Assembly (NCBI RefSeq): GCF_019890935.1 | Contig: NZ_CP082333.1 | Coordinates: forward strand, 2,568,001-2,632,000 | Length of the DNA stretch: 64,000 bases | Direction of reading: 5' to 3' | From: Exiguobacterium acetylicum | GTDB taxonomy: Bacteria; Bacillota; Bacilli; Exiguobacteriales; Exiguobacteriaceae | In this document: positions 7,347-15,190 of the stretch, piece by piece | Position numbering within the stretch: position 1 is the stretch's first letter | How the letters are laid out: the number at the start of each line of letters is the position of its first letter | Notes under the pieces: model-generated | Database searches by the model: none | Seen by the model: only the letters and a program-made list of their open reading frames with translations | Told to the model about the DNA's origin: nothing | Translations under genes and position numbers: made by a program

Positions 7347-8522
7347 TTACTTTATCCTAGACATAAATTCTAAGTTAGATATTTTCCATTTATCTTTCTT
7401 ATTTTCCAACTCGACTTTAAATAAATTACTTTCTTCTTCTTCATTTTCTTTTGTTACTATCTTATTGTTTATTAAGATACTAGCTTGAGAGTATTCTTTA
7501 GTTATCTTATCAATATTAAGAATATAAATTTTTGCTTTTACATTTATTTCTTTAATCCTCATATGATTTGCTTGTTCTGTTATAGCTCCTTCGATTATTT
7601 CGGTAAAATCCTTTGTAAAATAACTCTTCCATTCATTTATATAACCTTCTTTAAAGTCAAATGTCCCCAAATTCTTCAATCCGATAGTAATAGTTCTTTT
7701 CAAATTAAAAAAATCATAAGAAATTTCTTTTATAGCTTCTTTTATTTTTTTAGTTTTCAAATCTGATAATCTATACAAGTGGAGCGATGGATACACTGTA
7801 TTGACAAACAGTTTATATCCTAAAGATTCTGCTCTTACACAAAAATGTCTATCTTCTCCCCATAAAGATAGATTACTTATTTCAGAAAAATTTACACCGT
7901 CAGAAATAGCTTTTTTACTAATCAATGTACACGCACCAAGACCTCCAACCCTATAAACACCAGGAATTCTCATTTTTCCGATAAATTCATTTCTTCGAAT
8001 TACGATTTCTTCATTACTTAAATCTTCCCATCTTTTCTTCTCATATTGTTCGTATTGATCAAACATCCAAACTTGAGGTAATTCAGGAAAATGTGGTTGC
8101 CACTTAGTCCAAAATATATTTGAAATTATATCTTTTTTTGAACTAATTAATTCATTTAAAGTTTCTCGGTGAAGTAATAGATCTGAATCAACTAAAAAGA
8201 CGTAATCAAATAAGTATTCTTCTCCCATTTTTAATATTATGTTTTTGTAATGAGCTACTTTCCAAATTAATTTTTCGTTCCAAAAATGTGTTTCTTCGTT
8301 TTTAATATATTCATCTTCATCTAAACTTTCATAAATAACTACATTTGATTGATTTTCAGAGAAATCTTTCAATATTTCTTTTGAATTTAAATCTTTATTA
8401 TCATCAATAAAAAGATAATGAACTTCTACATTCAAAGTATTTAATAACAATAAACTATCTAAAAAATATTTTAAAATTTCTGGATCTTGATGTATCGGAC
8501 TTCCGATTAATACCTTTTTCAT
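7347..8522 (-). CDS. Glycosyltransferase, GT-A fold, in AT-rich flagellin island
   Basis: A 391-residue putative glycosyltransferase. The N-terminus MKKVLIGSPIHQDPEILKYFLDSL and HYLFIDDNKD is the nucleotide-sugar binding start of a GT-A enzyme; FLVDSDLLLH around residue 125 supplies the DxD-type metal site. GGLGACTLISKKA and WGEDRHFCVRAESLGYKLF match the acceptor/catalytic ED region of such enzymes. The C-terminal 100 residues (rich in Lys, Glu, Ile) hold a beta-rich domain I do not recognise. The gene is extremely AT-rich (long A/T runs, AAA/GAA/ATT codons) compared with neighbours near 50% GC, which suggests acquisition. It starts 17 bases after the TPR-glycosyltransferase behind AAAGGATGAG and lies between hag and flaG, so flagellin is the likely acceptor (inference). 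Confidence 0.8.
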   Translation of the reverse strand: MKKVLIGSPIHQDPEILKYFLDSLLLLNTLNVEVHYLFIDDNKDLNSKEILKDFSENQSNVVIYESLDEDEYIKNEETHFWNEKLIWKVAHYKNIILKMGEEYLFDYVFLVDSDLLLHRETLNELISSKKDIISNIFWTKWQPHFPELPQVWMFDQYEQYEKKRWEDLSNEEIVIRRNEFIGKMRIPGVYRVGGLGACTLISKKAISDGVNFSEISNLSLWGEDRHFCVRAESLGYKLFVNTVYPSLHLYRLSDLKTKKIKEAIKEISYDFFNLKRTITIGLKNLGTFDFKEGYINEWKSYFTKDFTEIIEGAITEQANHMRIKEINVKAKIYILNIDKITKEYSQASILINNKIVTKENEEEESNLFKVELENKKDKWKISNLEFMSRIK

Positions 8523-8539
8523 TTATCTCATCCTTTAAT

Positions 8540-10105
8540 TCACAAAAAATATAATTTTTTATCAATATACGTGCTGTATTCTTCAAAACATTTCGTTATA
8601 TTTTTAGATTTATTTTTTAAAACAAAATCTTTTAAAAAAATCAACTTTTGAGAAGTTTCAATTTGACTAATTAATCTTTTTAATGACTTTAAAGTAGTTT
8701 TATTTTTTTCAATTGAATAGATAACTAATAAATCAATGTAATCAAAAATCCCTATTTTTAAAATCCTTTTAATAATTGCATCGTCAATTTCATTAATCAC
8801 ATAGATTAGATCCGTAATATTTTTTTCTATCATTAATGATTTTAATTGTATAGATTGAATTAAAATTAATGGCAAATCTTTTTTCTCCGAATGAATTTTT
8901 TGTTTTAATATTTTATTTACCTTCGGTTCTAGAATCGATCCGATTATCGTTATTTTCTGAAGTTCAGAAAACATATCATCTGAAAAAATTTTATTTTCGA
9001 TAAAATGATATAATTCGTCTTCAGAAATTTCTAATGCAAGTGTTTCAATTAAAAACTTCCATGATTCTAAGTCCAATCGATTATACGCAATTGCTTTTGA
9101 AATTACGTTTACCGATTCATTTATCTGTTTATTTTCTCTATAGCTTCTGGCCAATAACTTTAATGGTTGTATCTTTGTATAATCTTCACTATATATAGTT
9201 TCAATAACTTCTCTTTTTTCATATAATTCTTCAAATTTTTCAATCGATAGTTTTGTGTTTTTTGTAATGTAATAGATATAAGCATCAAAATATAAAAATT
9301 CTCCTATATTTGGATACACTATCAAACAAGAATTAATAATATTTCTAGCATCATCAATTCTATTAACTTCTATTTGGCAACCTATCAACCTTACTAGTAA
9401 GTCCAAAATCCAATTGAGACTTTTATTATGTTCTTTTTTGTATGCAATTATATAATTATCTATAGCTAATTCTAATTTATTTATGCTTACTAATTCATTA
9501 CCTAAATAATAATAATCAATAGGCAACTTTTCTTTAATACTATCTAATATGTATAAGTTTCTCGTTGATTTACTTTTTAAGCTTCTTTGCTGATCTAAAT
9601 ATCCGGAATGATAAATAATTAATTCACAATGATCCCTTATTAACTCAGTTGAAGTTTTACTTACTAAATGTTCATGTATTGGTCTATCGTATTTAATTTC
9701 ACTATTATTTAAGTAAATTCTTTCATGATAATTTTGAGCTATCGATTCTCCGCTACTACCTAAAAAATTAATGATTTTTGGAATGAGAATATCACTTCTT
9801 GAATTAAATAATTGATTTTTAAATATTTTAAAATTATTTTCATCAATGTATTCATCTCCATCCATCACCAAAATCCATTTGCTTTTTGCAAAACTAGCAG
9901 CGTAATTTCTAGCTGAAGAGAAATCTTTCTCCCATTCAAATTCAAAGACATTTTTTGTATATTGCAAAGCAACTTTTTTTGTATCATCCTCCGATCCTGT
10001 ATCAACGATTATAATCTCATCTACCAAATGTGCTATTGATTTTAAGCATCTTTTTAAATTGTTCTCTTCATTCTTTACAATCATACACAAAGAAATTAGT
10101 GCCAT
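8540..10105 (-). CDS. Family 2 glycosyltransferase with TPR-like C-terminus (SunS-like type)
   Basis: A 521-residue protein that would transfer a sugar to a protein acceptor. Residues 1-100 are a textbook GT2 domain: LISLCMIVKNEENNLKRCL, DEIIIVDTGSEDDT, then ARNYAASFAKSKWILVMDGDEYID with the DGDE metal motif. The remaining 300 residues are helical TPR-like repeats. This GT2-TPR layout is shared with SunS-type peptide glycosyltransferases and with enzymes found beside flagellins. The base composition is as AT-rich as the next gene and quite unlike the flanks, indicating horizontal transfer. It lies 106 bases downstream of hag on the same strand, behind AAGAGGTG, with an unusual set of overlapping inverted repeats between. 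Flagellin glycosylation is the best guess but the sugar is unknown. Confidence 0.82.
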   Translation of the reverse strand: MALISLCMIVKNEENNLKRCLKSIAHLVDEIIIVDTGSEDDTKKVALQYTKNVFEFEWEKDFSSARNYAASFAKSKWILVMDGDEYIDENNFKIFKNQLFNSRSDILIPKIINFLGSSGESIAQNYHERIYLNNSEIKYDRPIHEHLVSKTSTELIRDHCELIIYHSGYLDQQRSLKSKSTRNLYILDSIKEKLPIDYYYLGNELVSINKLELAIDNYIIAYKKEHNKSLNWILDLLVRLIGCQIEVNRIDDARNIINSCLIVYPNIGEFLYFDAYIYYITKNTKLSIEKFEELYEKREVIETIYSEDYTKIQPLKLLARSYRENKQINESVNVISKAIAYNRLDLESWKFLIETLALEISEDELYHFIENKIFSDDMFSELQKITIIGSILEPKVNKILKQKIHSEKKDLPLILIQSIQLKSLMIEKNITDLIYVINEIDDAIIKRILKIGIFDYIDLLVIYSIEKNKTTLKSLKRLISQIETSQKLIFLKDFVLKNKSKNITKCFEEYSTYIDKKLYFL

Positions 10106-10121
10106 GCTTTCACCTCTTATT

Positions 10122-10204
10122 TAGGCTTATACTCATTTTAATAATCTTCTAAAAATATTATTAAAATGAGTATAAGTCTATCAAATTTAGATAGACTTAT
10201 ACTC
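10122..10204. repeat. Two overlapping, mutually exclusive inverted repeats between hag and the glycosyltransferases
   Basis: Three related arms are present. The arm at 10157-10180 is complementary to 10122-10145 over 24 positions with one C/T mismatch (11-base loop). The overlapping arm 10168-10182 is also a perfect 15-base complement of 10190-10204 (7-base loop). The shared motif is GAGTATAAG. In RNA from the hag side only one hairpin can form at a time. Neither is followed by a strong T run; the first is followed only by ATTTT. The layout resembles an attenuator, an RNA-processing barrier or an insertion scar. Confidence 0.8.
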
Positions 10205-10211
10205 AAAAATT

Positions 10212-11087
10212 TTATCTTAGAAGTTGTAAGACACCCTGTGGTTGTTGGTTGGCCTGTGCTAGCATAGCTTGAGCTGCCTGAGCAAGAATTGAATTTTTTG
10301 TTTGATTCATCATTTCTTTAGCCATATCAACGTCACGAACACGTGATTCTGCCGCTGTAAGATTTTCAGAAGAAGTTTTGAGGTTATTGATTGTATGTTC
10401 AAGACGATTTTGGTTAGCTCCTAATTTAGATCGTTCCGAAGATACTTTTTCAATCGCATCATTGATTGTTTTGATTGCTGTGTCAGCAGTAGCTCTTGAC
10501 TCAAGTGCTCCACCTGAAGCAGTTGATTTTAACGATTGAATTGTTGAACCCGATGTAGTACCTAATCGTGCACTATCCATAGAAGAAATTGAAAGTGTGA
10601 TGTCTTGACCAGAGTTCGCACCAATTTTGAAAGTGAACGACTGAGCGCTTCCAGTGAAACCACTTGCATTTTTAGCACCCAATAAGTTTTGAGTGTTAAA
10701 TTCAGTATTTCCTGCAATACGATCAACTTCATCAACTAACTGATCAAGTTCTTTTTGAATTTCTCCTCGGTCAGTTGCAGTATTTGTATCGTTTGATGAT
10801 TGAACTGCGAGTTCACGCATACGCTGAAGAATATCGTGTGTTTCGTTCAATGCACCTTCAGCCGTTTGAATCAATGAAATACCATCTTGGGCGTTACGTG
10901 ATGCTTGGTCAAGTCCACGAACCTGAGCACGCATTTTTTCAGAGATTGCAAGACCAGCTGCATCGTCTCCGGCTTTGTTAATACGAAGACCTGAAGCAAG
11001 TTTCTCCATTGACTTACTTTGAGCTCCAGTTGCAGCTGCAAGTTTGTTGTGCGTGTTAAGCGCTGTTACGTTGTGATTGATAATCAT
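10212..11087 (-). CDS. hag: Flagellin (main copy, Hag type)
   Basis: Filament subunit of 291 residues. The N-terminus MIINHNVTALNTHNKL and KLASGLRINKAGDDAAGLAISEKM and the C-terminus ESRVRDVDMAKEMMNQTKNSIL...NQQPQGVLQLLR are near-consensus Bacillus Hag. The short Ser/Thr-rich middle (GFTGSAQSFTFKIGANSGQ, GTTSGSTIQSL) offers many possible O-glycosylation sites. The start at 11087 has GGAGGG 8 bases upstream; the longer open frame includes the untranslated leader. Transcription probably starts near 11203 from a sigma-D-like promoter, giving a leader of about 115 bases with CsrA-type sites. It has its own promoter and leader, unlike the first flagellin, so it is probably the major filament protein (inference). 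Confidence 0.96.
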   Translation of the reverse strand: MIINHNVTALNTHNKLAAATGAQSKSMEKLASGLRINKAGDDAAGLAISEKMRAQVRGLDQASRNAQDGISLIQTAEGALNETHDILQRMRELAVQSSNDTNTATDRGEIQKELDQLVDEVDRIAGNTEFNTQNLLGAKNASGFTGSAQSFTFKIGANSGQDITLSISSMDSARLGTTSGSTIQSLKSTASGGALESRATADTAIKTINDAIEKVSSERSKLGANQNRLEHTINNLKTSSENLTAAESRVRDVDMAKEMMNQTKNSILAQAAQAMLAQANQQPQGVLQLLR

Positions 11088-11094
11088 TTTGATT

Positions 11095-11140
11095 TCCCTC
11101 CATAGGATAAAGTTTTTTGTCTCTTTGAAGATCCGTCTTC
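11095..11140 (-). promoter_or_regulatory. Likely CsrA binding sites in the hag leader
   Basis: On the minus strand the ribosome site TGGAGGGA (11095-11102) contains a GGA, and upstream at 11127-11140 a hairpin GAAGA-CGGA-TCTTC displays GGA in a four-base loop, the classic CsrA recognition form. This mirrors the two-site hag leader known in Bacillus subtilis. csrA and its antagonist fliW are both in this window. A further GC-rich hairpin (CCCTTGG/CCAGGGG, around 11150-11175) lies upstream. Confidence 0.65.
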
Positions 11141-11210
11141 TCCGAGATGTGCCCCCTGGCCGGCCCAAGGGTGACACGGTGGATTTAGTCGATGACTGCT
11201 TCCACCCTAT

Positions 11211-11236
11211 ATATCGTCGTCCGTTCGAAATGTTTA
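11211..11236 (-). promoter_or_regulatory. Sigma-D-like promoter of hag
   Basis: Minus strand TAAA (11233-11236), 14 bases, GACGATAT (11211-11218); the motility sigma consensus is TAAA-N15-GCCGATAT. It precedes hag by about 125 bases and follows the terminator of the chemoreceptor gene. Confidence 0.8.
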
Positions 11237-11257
11237 ACAACTTTCTTCAAAAAAATG

Positions 11258-11297
11258 CAAAAAAATCGTACATCCGGTTCGGACGTACGATTTTCTC
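11258..11297 (-). terminator. Terminator of the chemoreceptor gene
   Basis: Minus-strand stem AATCGTACGTCC / GGATGTACGATT with loop GAACC, followed by seven T residues, immediately after the chemoreceptor stop codon. Confidence 0.88.
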
Positions 11298-11302
11298 ATA
11301 GT

Positions 11303-12586
11303 TTATATACGCGTCGCGCCAGTCTCTTCCTGTAATTGCTCAGCTACCGCAACCAGTTCTTCCATCGCTCCATTGACTTCACCAAGCGATGCTGCTTGAT
11401 GACTCGACGCCTGCAAGACTTGTTCCGCGTGCTTCGATGCTTCCTCAACCATCGCGAGAATATTCGCTGTCGTCAAGCCAACCTGATCAATCTCTTGATC
11501 CGATTTGACAACGAGCTGGTCAACCGATTTAACTCGTGAGTAGACGTTCTCTGTCGAATGATGAATCTCTTCGAACGACGAACCTGCCTGCTCGACGAGT
11601 CCGACACCGGTCGCGACTTCGCTTTGAACATCGGTCATCGCGTTCGCCGTGTCATTAACAAGACGTTTAACACCAGAAATCAAATCCGTGATTTCTTTTG
11701 CTGATGTCGCTGTTTGTTCCGCCAGTTTTTTGACTTCGGCAGCGACGACTGCAAAGCCACGTCCCGCTTCACCTGCCCGTGCTGCTTCAATCGATGCATT
11801 CAAACTGAGCAAGTTCGTCTGTGCTGAGATATCACTAATGACATCCGTAATCCGTGAGATTTCACCTGTCATATCCGTCAGACGACCGTTTAGTGTCGCT
11901 GACTGTTCCATTTTTTTCGAAATCATATGCATCGCCTCGACAGAATCGGTCGCAAGTGTCTTCCCGTTCTGGGCTTCTGTCTGCATGACTGTCGCTGATT
12001 TCAACGCTTCGTTCATCTCTTTTGCGACTTCATCCATCGTCCGTTTGACCGCACCGAGGGCGTCCATCGACAAGTAGGCTTGATCGACGTTTTCGTTCAT
12101 CTTCGCGGATAGCTCTGCCATCGCTGAACGGATGCTTTCACCCGACGCATTCCCTTCCTGGACTGCTGCTGCGATCTCTTGTGCGGATGCTGTCAGCTTA
12201 TCGCTTGAACTTCCCATCTGTGTCGCCTGTTTGCGGATATGTAAGACCATCACTTCGAGTTCATGCATCAGTTGGTCGACTTCATCGCCGCGCTTCGCTT
12301 CCTCGAAATCGACGTTGAAGTTGCCGTTTGCGACTTCGCGTGCCGTCTCTGTTGCCTTTTCGATCGCTTTGATCGGTTGACGTAGGATTAATTGTGTCAA
12401 CGACGTCCCTATCAACGATAACAATAAGCCAATCCCTGCTCCAATCCAGATTGCGTTCGTATCCGCGACATCAAGTCCACGGTGGAGATAGAGCACGAGC
12501 TGAGCTGAGATACCACTCGTGATGACTGAAATGGCCAAGACCCAAAAGAATAACCGCACTTTCAAGTTGCTTCGTAATTTACGCAT
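11303..12586 (-). CDS. Methyl-accepting chemotaxis protein without extracellular sensor domain
   Basis: A 427-residue transducer that would signal to CheA/CheW. Two membrane helices (about residues 10-33 and 45-67) are joined by only about 12 residues ([11 protein letters not shown]), so there is no periplasmic-side ligand domain. A HAMP segment ([24 protein letters not shown]) and a full signalling coiled coil follow, with the hairpin tip [39 protein letters not shown]. The start was set at ATG 12586 behind AGGGAG; upstream in-frame codons cover the sigma-D-like promoter. It is a single-gene unit ending in a strong terminator, transcribed toward hag. It may sense membrane or energy state or a cytoplasmic partner; that is inference from the missing sensor. 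Confidence 0.92.
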   Translation of the reverse strand: MRKLRSNLKVRLFFWVLAISVITSGISAQLVLYLHRGLDVADTNAIWIGAGIGLLLSLIGTSLTQLILRQPIKAIEKATETAREVANGNFNVDFEEAKRGDEVDQLMHELEVMVLHIRKQATQMGSSSDKLTASAQEIAAAVQEGNASGESIRSAMAELSAKMNENVDQAYLSMDALGAVKRTMDEVAKEMNEALKSATVMQTEAQNGKTLATDSVEAMHMISKKMEQSATLNGRLTDMTGEISRITDVISDISAQTNLLSLNASIEAARAGEAGRGFAVVAAEVKKLAEQTATSAKEITDLISGVKRLVNDTANAMTDVQSEVATGVGLVEQAGSSFEEIHHSTENVYSRVKSVDQLVVKSDQEIDQVGLTTANILAMVEEASKHAEQVLQASSHQAASLGEVNGAMEELVAVAEQLQEETGATRI

Positions 12587-12627
12587 AACCGAAACTCCCT
12601 TTCCTATATCTTCTTTCACCGTCCTCT

Positions 12628-12654
12628 CTATCGGTTTCTTTTGTAACCGTTTTA
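12628..12654 (-). promoter_or_regulatory. Sigma-D-like promoter of the chemoreceptor gene
   Basis: Minus strand TAAA (12651-12654), 15 bases, ACCGATAG (12628-12635), about 40 bases before the chemoreceptor start. Two mismatches from the GCCGATAT consensus. Confidence 0.7.
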
Positions 12655-12708
12655 AGTCAGTTGACCCGATTTTCAAAAACGATTCCCAGTGAGATGACAA
12701 AAGCACAC

Positions 12709-12745
12709 CAAAAAGAGTGATGGACCAAATCGTCCATCACTCTCT
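12709..12745 (-). terminator. Terminator of the oligopeptide-binding protein gene
   Basis: Minus-strand stem AGAGTGATGGAC / GTCCATCACTCT with loop GATTTG and five T residues, directly after the stop codon at 12751. Confidence 0.9.
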
Positions 12746-12750
12746 CTTTC

Positions 12751-14259
12751 TTATTTCCGCTCAATCTCAACATATTTATATGAGATATCCGTTCCGACAT
12801 TATGACGGGCGAGATTTTTGACTTCCGTGTTTTGCAAGAAGGCATTCTTCCGTTGATAGACCGGTGAGATTGCTTGATCGTCGAGCAACAAGCTTTCCGC
12901 TTTACTGAGTAACGCGAGACGTTTGTCTTGATCGAGTTCACTTTCAGCCTGTTTCAAGAGACGGTCATACTGTTTGTTCGAATAGTCCATCATGTTGAAC
13001 GGGTTACCGGTCGTGAACAAGTTCAGGTATGTCGTTGCATCCTGATAGTCCGGAGCCCAGCTCGCGAGTGACAGGTCGTAGTCCCCTCGTCCTTCACGGG
13101 CGAGACGTTCTTTCTTCGGAAGTGATAACAGTTTCACGTCGACATTCTGCTTCTTCAACGCGCCTTGGATGTACTCCCCGATTTTTTTCGAGACGTCGTC
13201 ATCTTCGATCAACATCGTCAACTCAAGATTTTGCTTCGCCAACACTTTGTTTGCCGCTGCTACATCATATGATGATTCGATTTGACGCGCACTATCGTAT
13301 TTCGGATCAAGTTCTTTCGGCACGATATAATCCGCTGGCAGTGAACCGTTTCCAAGCAACGTTTCCGTCATCGCTTTTTTATCATATGCCGCATCGATTG
13401 CTTGGCGTGTTTCTTTATCCTTCAAAGCATCAGTCTTTTCGTTCATCCGGATGAAGAACATCCGCGAATCGCTGAACGTGTTGTACTCTTTTTGATCCTT
13501 GTACGTGACGACGTTCTCCGAGTTGAGTGGTGCGACATCGAGTTCACCGGACTCAAATAAGTTGATCGCAAGCATCGGATCTTTGATGATTTTGACGTCG
13601 ACTTCGTCGATTTTGACGTTTTTTCGGTCTGCGTACTCAGCGTTCTTTGCGAGCGTATAGCCTTGCTCGGCTTGATATTTCTTGAATGTGAACGGTCCGT
13701 TGTAGACGTTCGTCTTTGGATCCGTTCCGAACTGGTCACCTTTTGCTTTGACGATATCTTCACGGACCGGCATATATGTGCCGAACGTCGTCATGCTGAG
13801 GAAGTATGGTGTCGGACGTTTCAGTTCGATTCGAAGTGTCTCGTCGTCGACCGCTGTCGTTTTTTCGACTGGCTCGAGCAAGTAAGCGAACGGTGAGTTC
13901 GTTTTGATGACACGCTCGAACGCATAACGGAAGTTCTCTGCTGTGACGGGCTTTCCGTCCGACCATTTTGCATTCGGGTCAAGCTTGAACGTATAGACTT
14001 TTCCGTCTTCAGAGACGCTATGTGATTTTGCTGCCGCCGGAACAAGTTCGTTGTTCGCGTCGAAGCGATAGAGTCCTTCATAGATTTGGTTGAAGATGTT
14101 TGACGTGATAGCGTCTGCCGGGTCAACCGACAGGAGGTCGTAACTCTCCATCGTATGCAGGACCTTTTTGTCCGCTTGTTTGTCCTCTGCTGGTTCTGTC
14201 GTTGCACATCCTGCTAATAGGACTGCCGTACTCGCCGCTGCGATCAATGTCTTTTTCAT
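12751..14259 (-). CDS. Oligopeptide ABC transporter substrate-binding lipoprotein (OppA family)
   Basis: A 502-residue extracytoplasmic binding protein for an Opp/Dpp importer. The signal peptide MKKTLIAAASTAVLLAGC ends in a lipobox, so the mature protein is lipid-anchored at Cys18. The SBP_bac_5 domain fills the rest, with SVDPADAITSNIFNQIYEGLYRFD near the start, YTFKLDPNAKWSDGKPVTAENFRYAFERV, and SLASWAPDYQDATTYLNLFTTG near the end. No permease or ATPase genes flank it, so it must feed transporter parts coded elsewhere. It is preceded by a complete T-box leader, so expression should rise when a particular tRNA is uncharged; the specifier reads most like UGG (Trp). An AGGAGG ribosome site lies just past the antiterminator region. 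Confidence 0.93.
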   Translation of the reverse strand: MKKTLIAAASTAVLLAGCATTEPAEDKQADKKVLHTMESYDLLSVDPADAITSNIFNQIYEGLYRFDANNELVPAAAKSHSVSEDGKVYTFKLDPNAKWSDGKPVTAENFRYAFERVIKTNSPFAYLLEPVEKTTAVDDETLRIELKRPTPYFLSMTTFGTYMPVREDIVKAKGDQFGTDPKTNVYNGPFTFKKYQAEQGYTLAKNAEYADRKNVKIDEVDVKIIKDPMLAINLFESGELDVAPLNSENVVTYKDQKEYNTFSDSRMFFIRMNEKTDALKDKETRQAIDAAYDKKAMTETLLGNGSLPADYIVPKELDPKYDSARQIESSYDVAAANKVLAKQNLELTMLIEDDDVSKKIGEYIQGALKKQNVDVKLLSLPKKERLAREGRGDYDLSLASWAPDYQDATTYLNLFTTGNPFNMMDYSNKQYDRLLKQAESELDQDKRLALLSKAESLLLDDQAISPVYQRKNAFLQNTEVKNLARHNVGTDISYKYVEIERK

Positions 14260-14317
14260 GTGTAGTGCCTCCTGAGAAATATGATGAGCGTTGGATGATT
14301 CGGCATACCTTGACGTA

Positions 14318-14612
14318 CAATAAAAGGCGCCCTCTACGCATAGCTAACAGCTAATGCATAGAGGACGCCTGTATCCGCGCGGTGCCACCTCTGATTGAGA
14401 CGAAAAATCGTCTCCACTTGTCGCTGGTCCAACAACCAGCTAGCCCGGTAACGGGGGCAACCGTCCTGTCTACTCAAAAGTTCAACAGGCTCTCAGCGGT
14501 CCATTCTCGTTCAGCTTACCGTGTCAGGCTCTCACCATTCCTGACTCGCTTGGTCGGCAGTGTTGACGATACTTACTCCGCGTCGTCGATGTAATTGATA
14601 TGGCTTAACTTG
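14318..14612 (-). promoter_or_regulatory. T-box leader (tRNA-sensing riboswitch) of the oppA-like gene
   Basis: The minus strand carries the T-box core AGGTGGCACCGCG (near 14378-14390), followed by a terminator stem whose arms AGGCGTCCTCTATGCAT and ATGCGTAGAGGGCGCCT end in TTTT (14318-14370). Upstream are Stem I landmarks: AAGCGAGTCAGGAATGGTG and GAGAGCCTG, and a specifier-loop-like GAATGGACCGCTGAG. In T-boxes the specifier codon is normally followed by AC, so TGG (14501-14503) is the best reading, meaning tRNA-Trp. ATG one base earlier is the alternative. High tRNA charging should favour the terminator. Confidence 0.9.
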
Positions 14613-14618
14613 TTGTTT

Positions 14619-14647
14619 ACTTTACACGGCTTGTTTTTCACTGTCAA
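14619..14647 (-). promoter_or_regulatory. Sigma-A-type promoter of the T-box leader
   Basis: Minus strand TTGACA (14642-14647), 17 bases, TAAAGT (14619-14624). Perfect -35, four of six in the -10. It places the transcript start near 14612, just before Stem I. Confidence 0.75.
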
Positions 14648-14657
14648 CGAAAAAAAC

Positions 14658-15050
14658 TCAGAACGGATGATCTTCTTGTTTTTCTTGCTCCCGACGGACC
14701 GGACGTGGTCGAATCGGTTCGACGTGTTTGACATGTGTTCGTGTAACGATTCGGTTACTGAGTGCTGCATCCACGAGAATCGTGATTGCTGCTGCCATGT
14801 GTAAGAGCATCCCGACGACCGGAATGACACCGACCGTTGATGCGACGATCCCGACGATGTTCCCTTTTGAGACATTCCCGGCACGTGCCGTCAATACGAC
14901 GACGACGATGTGAAACGCGAGCATCAACCACAGGGCATTATAACCTGAGAAAAAGACGATTGAACCACCTATGAGCGGAATCCCAAGCACCGCTTCCATT
15001 CCACCTGATACCCACTTCAACGTCCGCAATGAATCCTGTCGACTCTCCAT
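14658..15050 (-). CDS. Small integral membrane protein, function unknown
   Basis: A 130-residue protein with about three hydrophobic helices (GGMEAVLGIPLIGGSIVFFSG, ALWLMLAFHIVVVVLTA, and the long IVGIVASTVGVIPVVGMLLHMAAAITILVDAAL). The C-terminal 30 residues are hydrophilic and charged (HVKHVEPIRPRPVRREQEKQE) and presumably cytoplasmic. I do not recognise a family. The start is ATG 15050 behind GAGGCG. It ends just upstream of the T-box promoter and is not part of that transcript. No functional clue comes from its neighbours. Confidence 0.75.
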   Translation of the reverse strand: MESRQDSLRTLKWVSGGMEAVLGIPLIGGSIVFFSGYNALWLMLAFHIVVVVLTARAGNVSKGNIVGIVASTVGVIPVVGMLLHMAAAITILVDAALSNRIVTRTHVKHVEPIRPRPVRREQEKQEDHPF

Positions 15051-15137
15051 GACGTCGCCTCCTCTTTTTTTCCATATGTCTAGTATACGACGGATTGCAG
15101 AAAAGGTTCCAACGTTTTTGTTTAGTTTCTGTATTAA

Positions 15138-15180
15138 TCATCATAAAAAAGAACGATCCGCAGACCGTTCTTTGATGATG
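15138..15180. terminator. Terminator-like hairpin upstream of the interspersed repeat
   Basis: Minus-strand arms ATCATCAAAGAACG and CGTTCTTTTTTATGATGAT around a ten-base loop with a T run in the right arm. It probably ends transcripts of the GNAT gene to its right after they cross the repeat element. Confidence 0.7.
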
Positions 15181-15190
15181 CATTACACGT

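Noticed and set aside
7347-10105. Sublancin-type bacteriocin cluster because of the SunS-like enzyme
   Set aside because: No precursor peptide, ABC exporter or thiol oxidoreductase gene is present, and flagellar genes flank both sides; flagellin modification fits better.
14571-14657. Possible small ORFs within the T-box region
   Set aside because: The region is explained by a T-box leader and its promoter; no ribosome site precedes the short frames.
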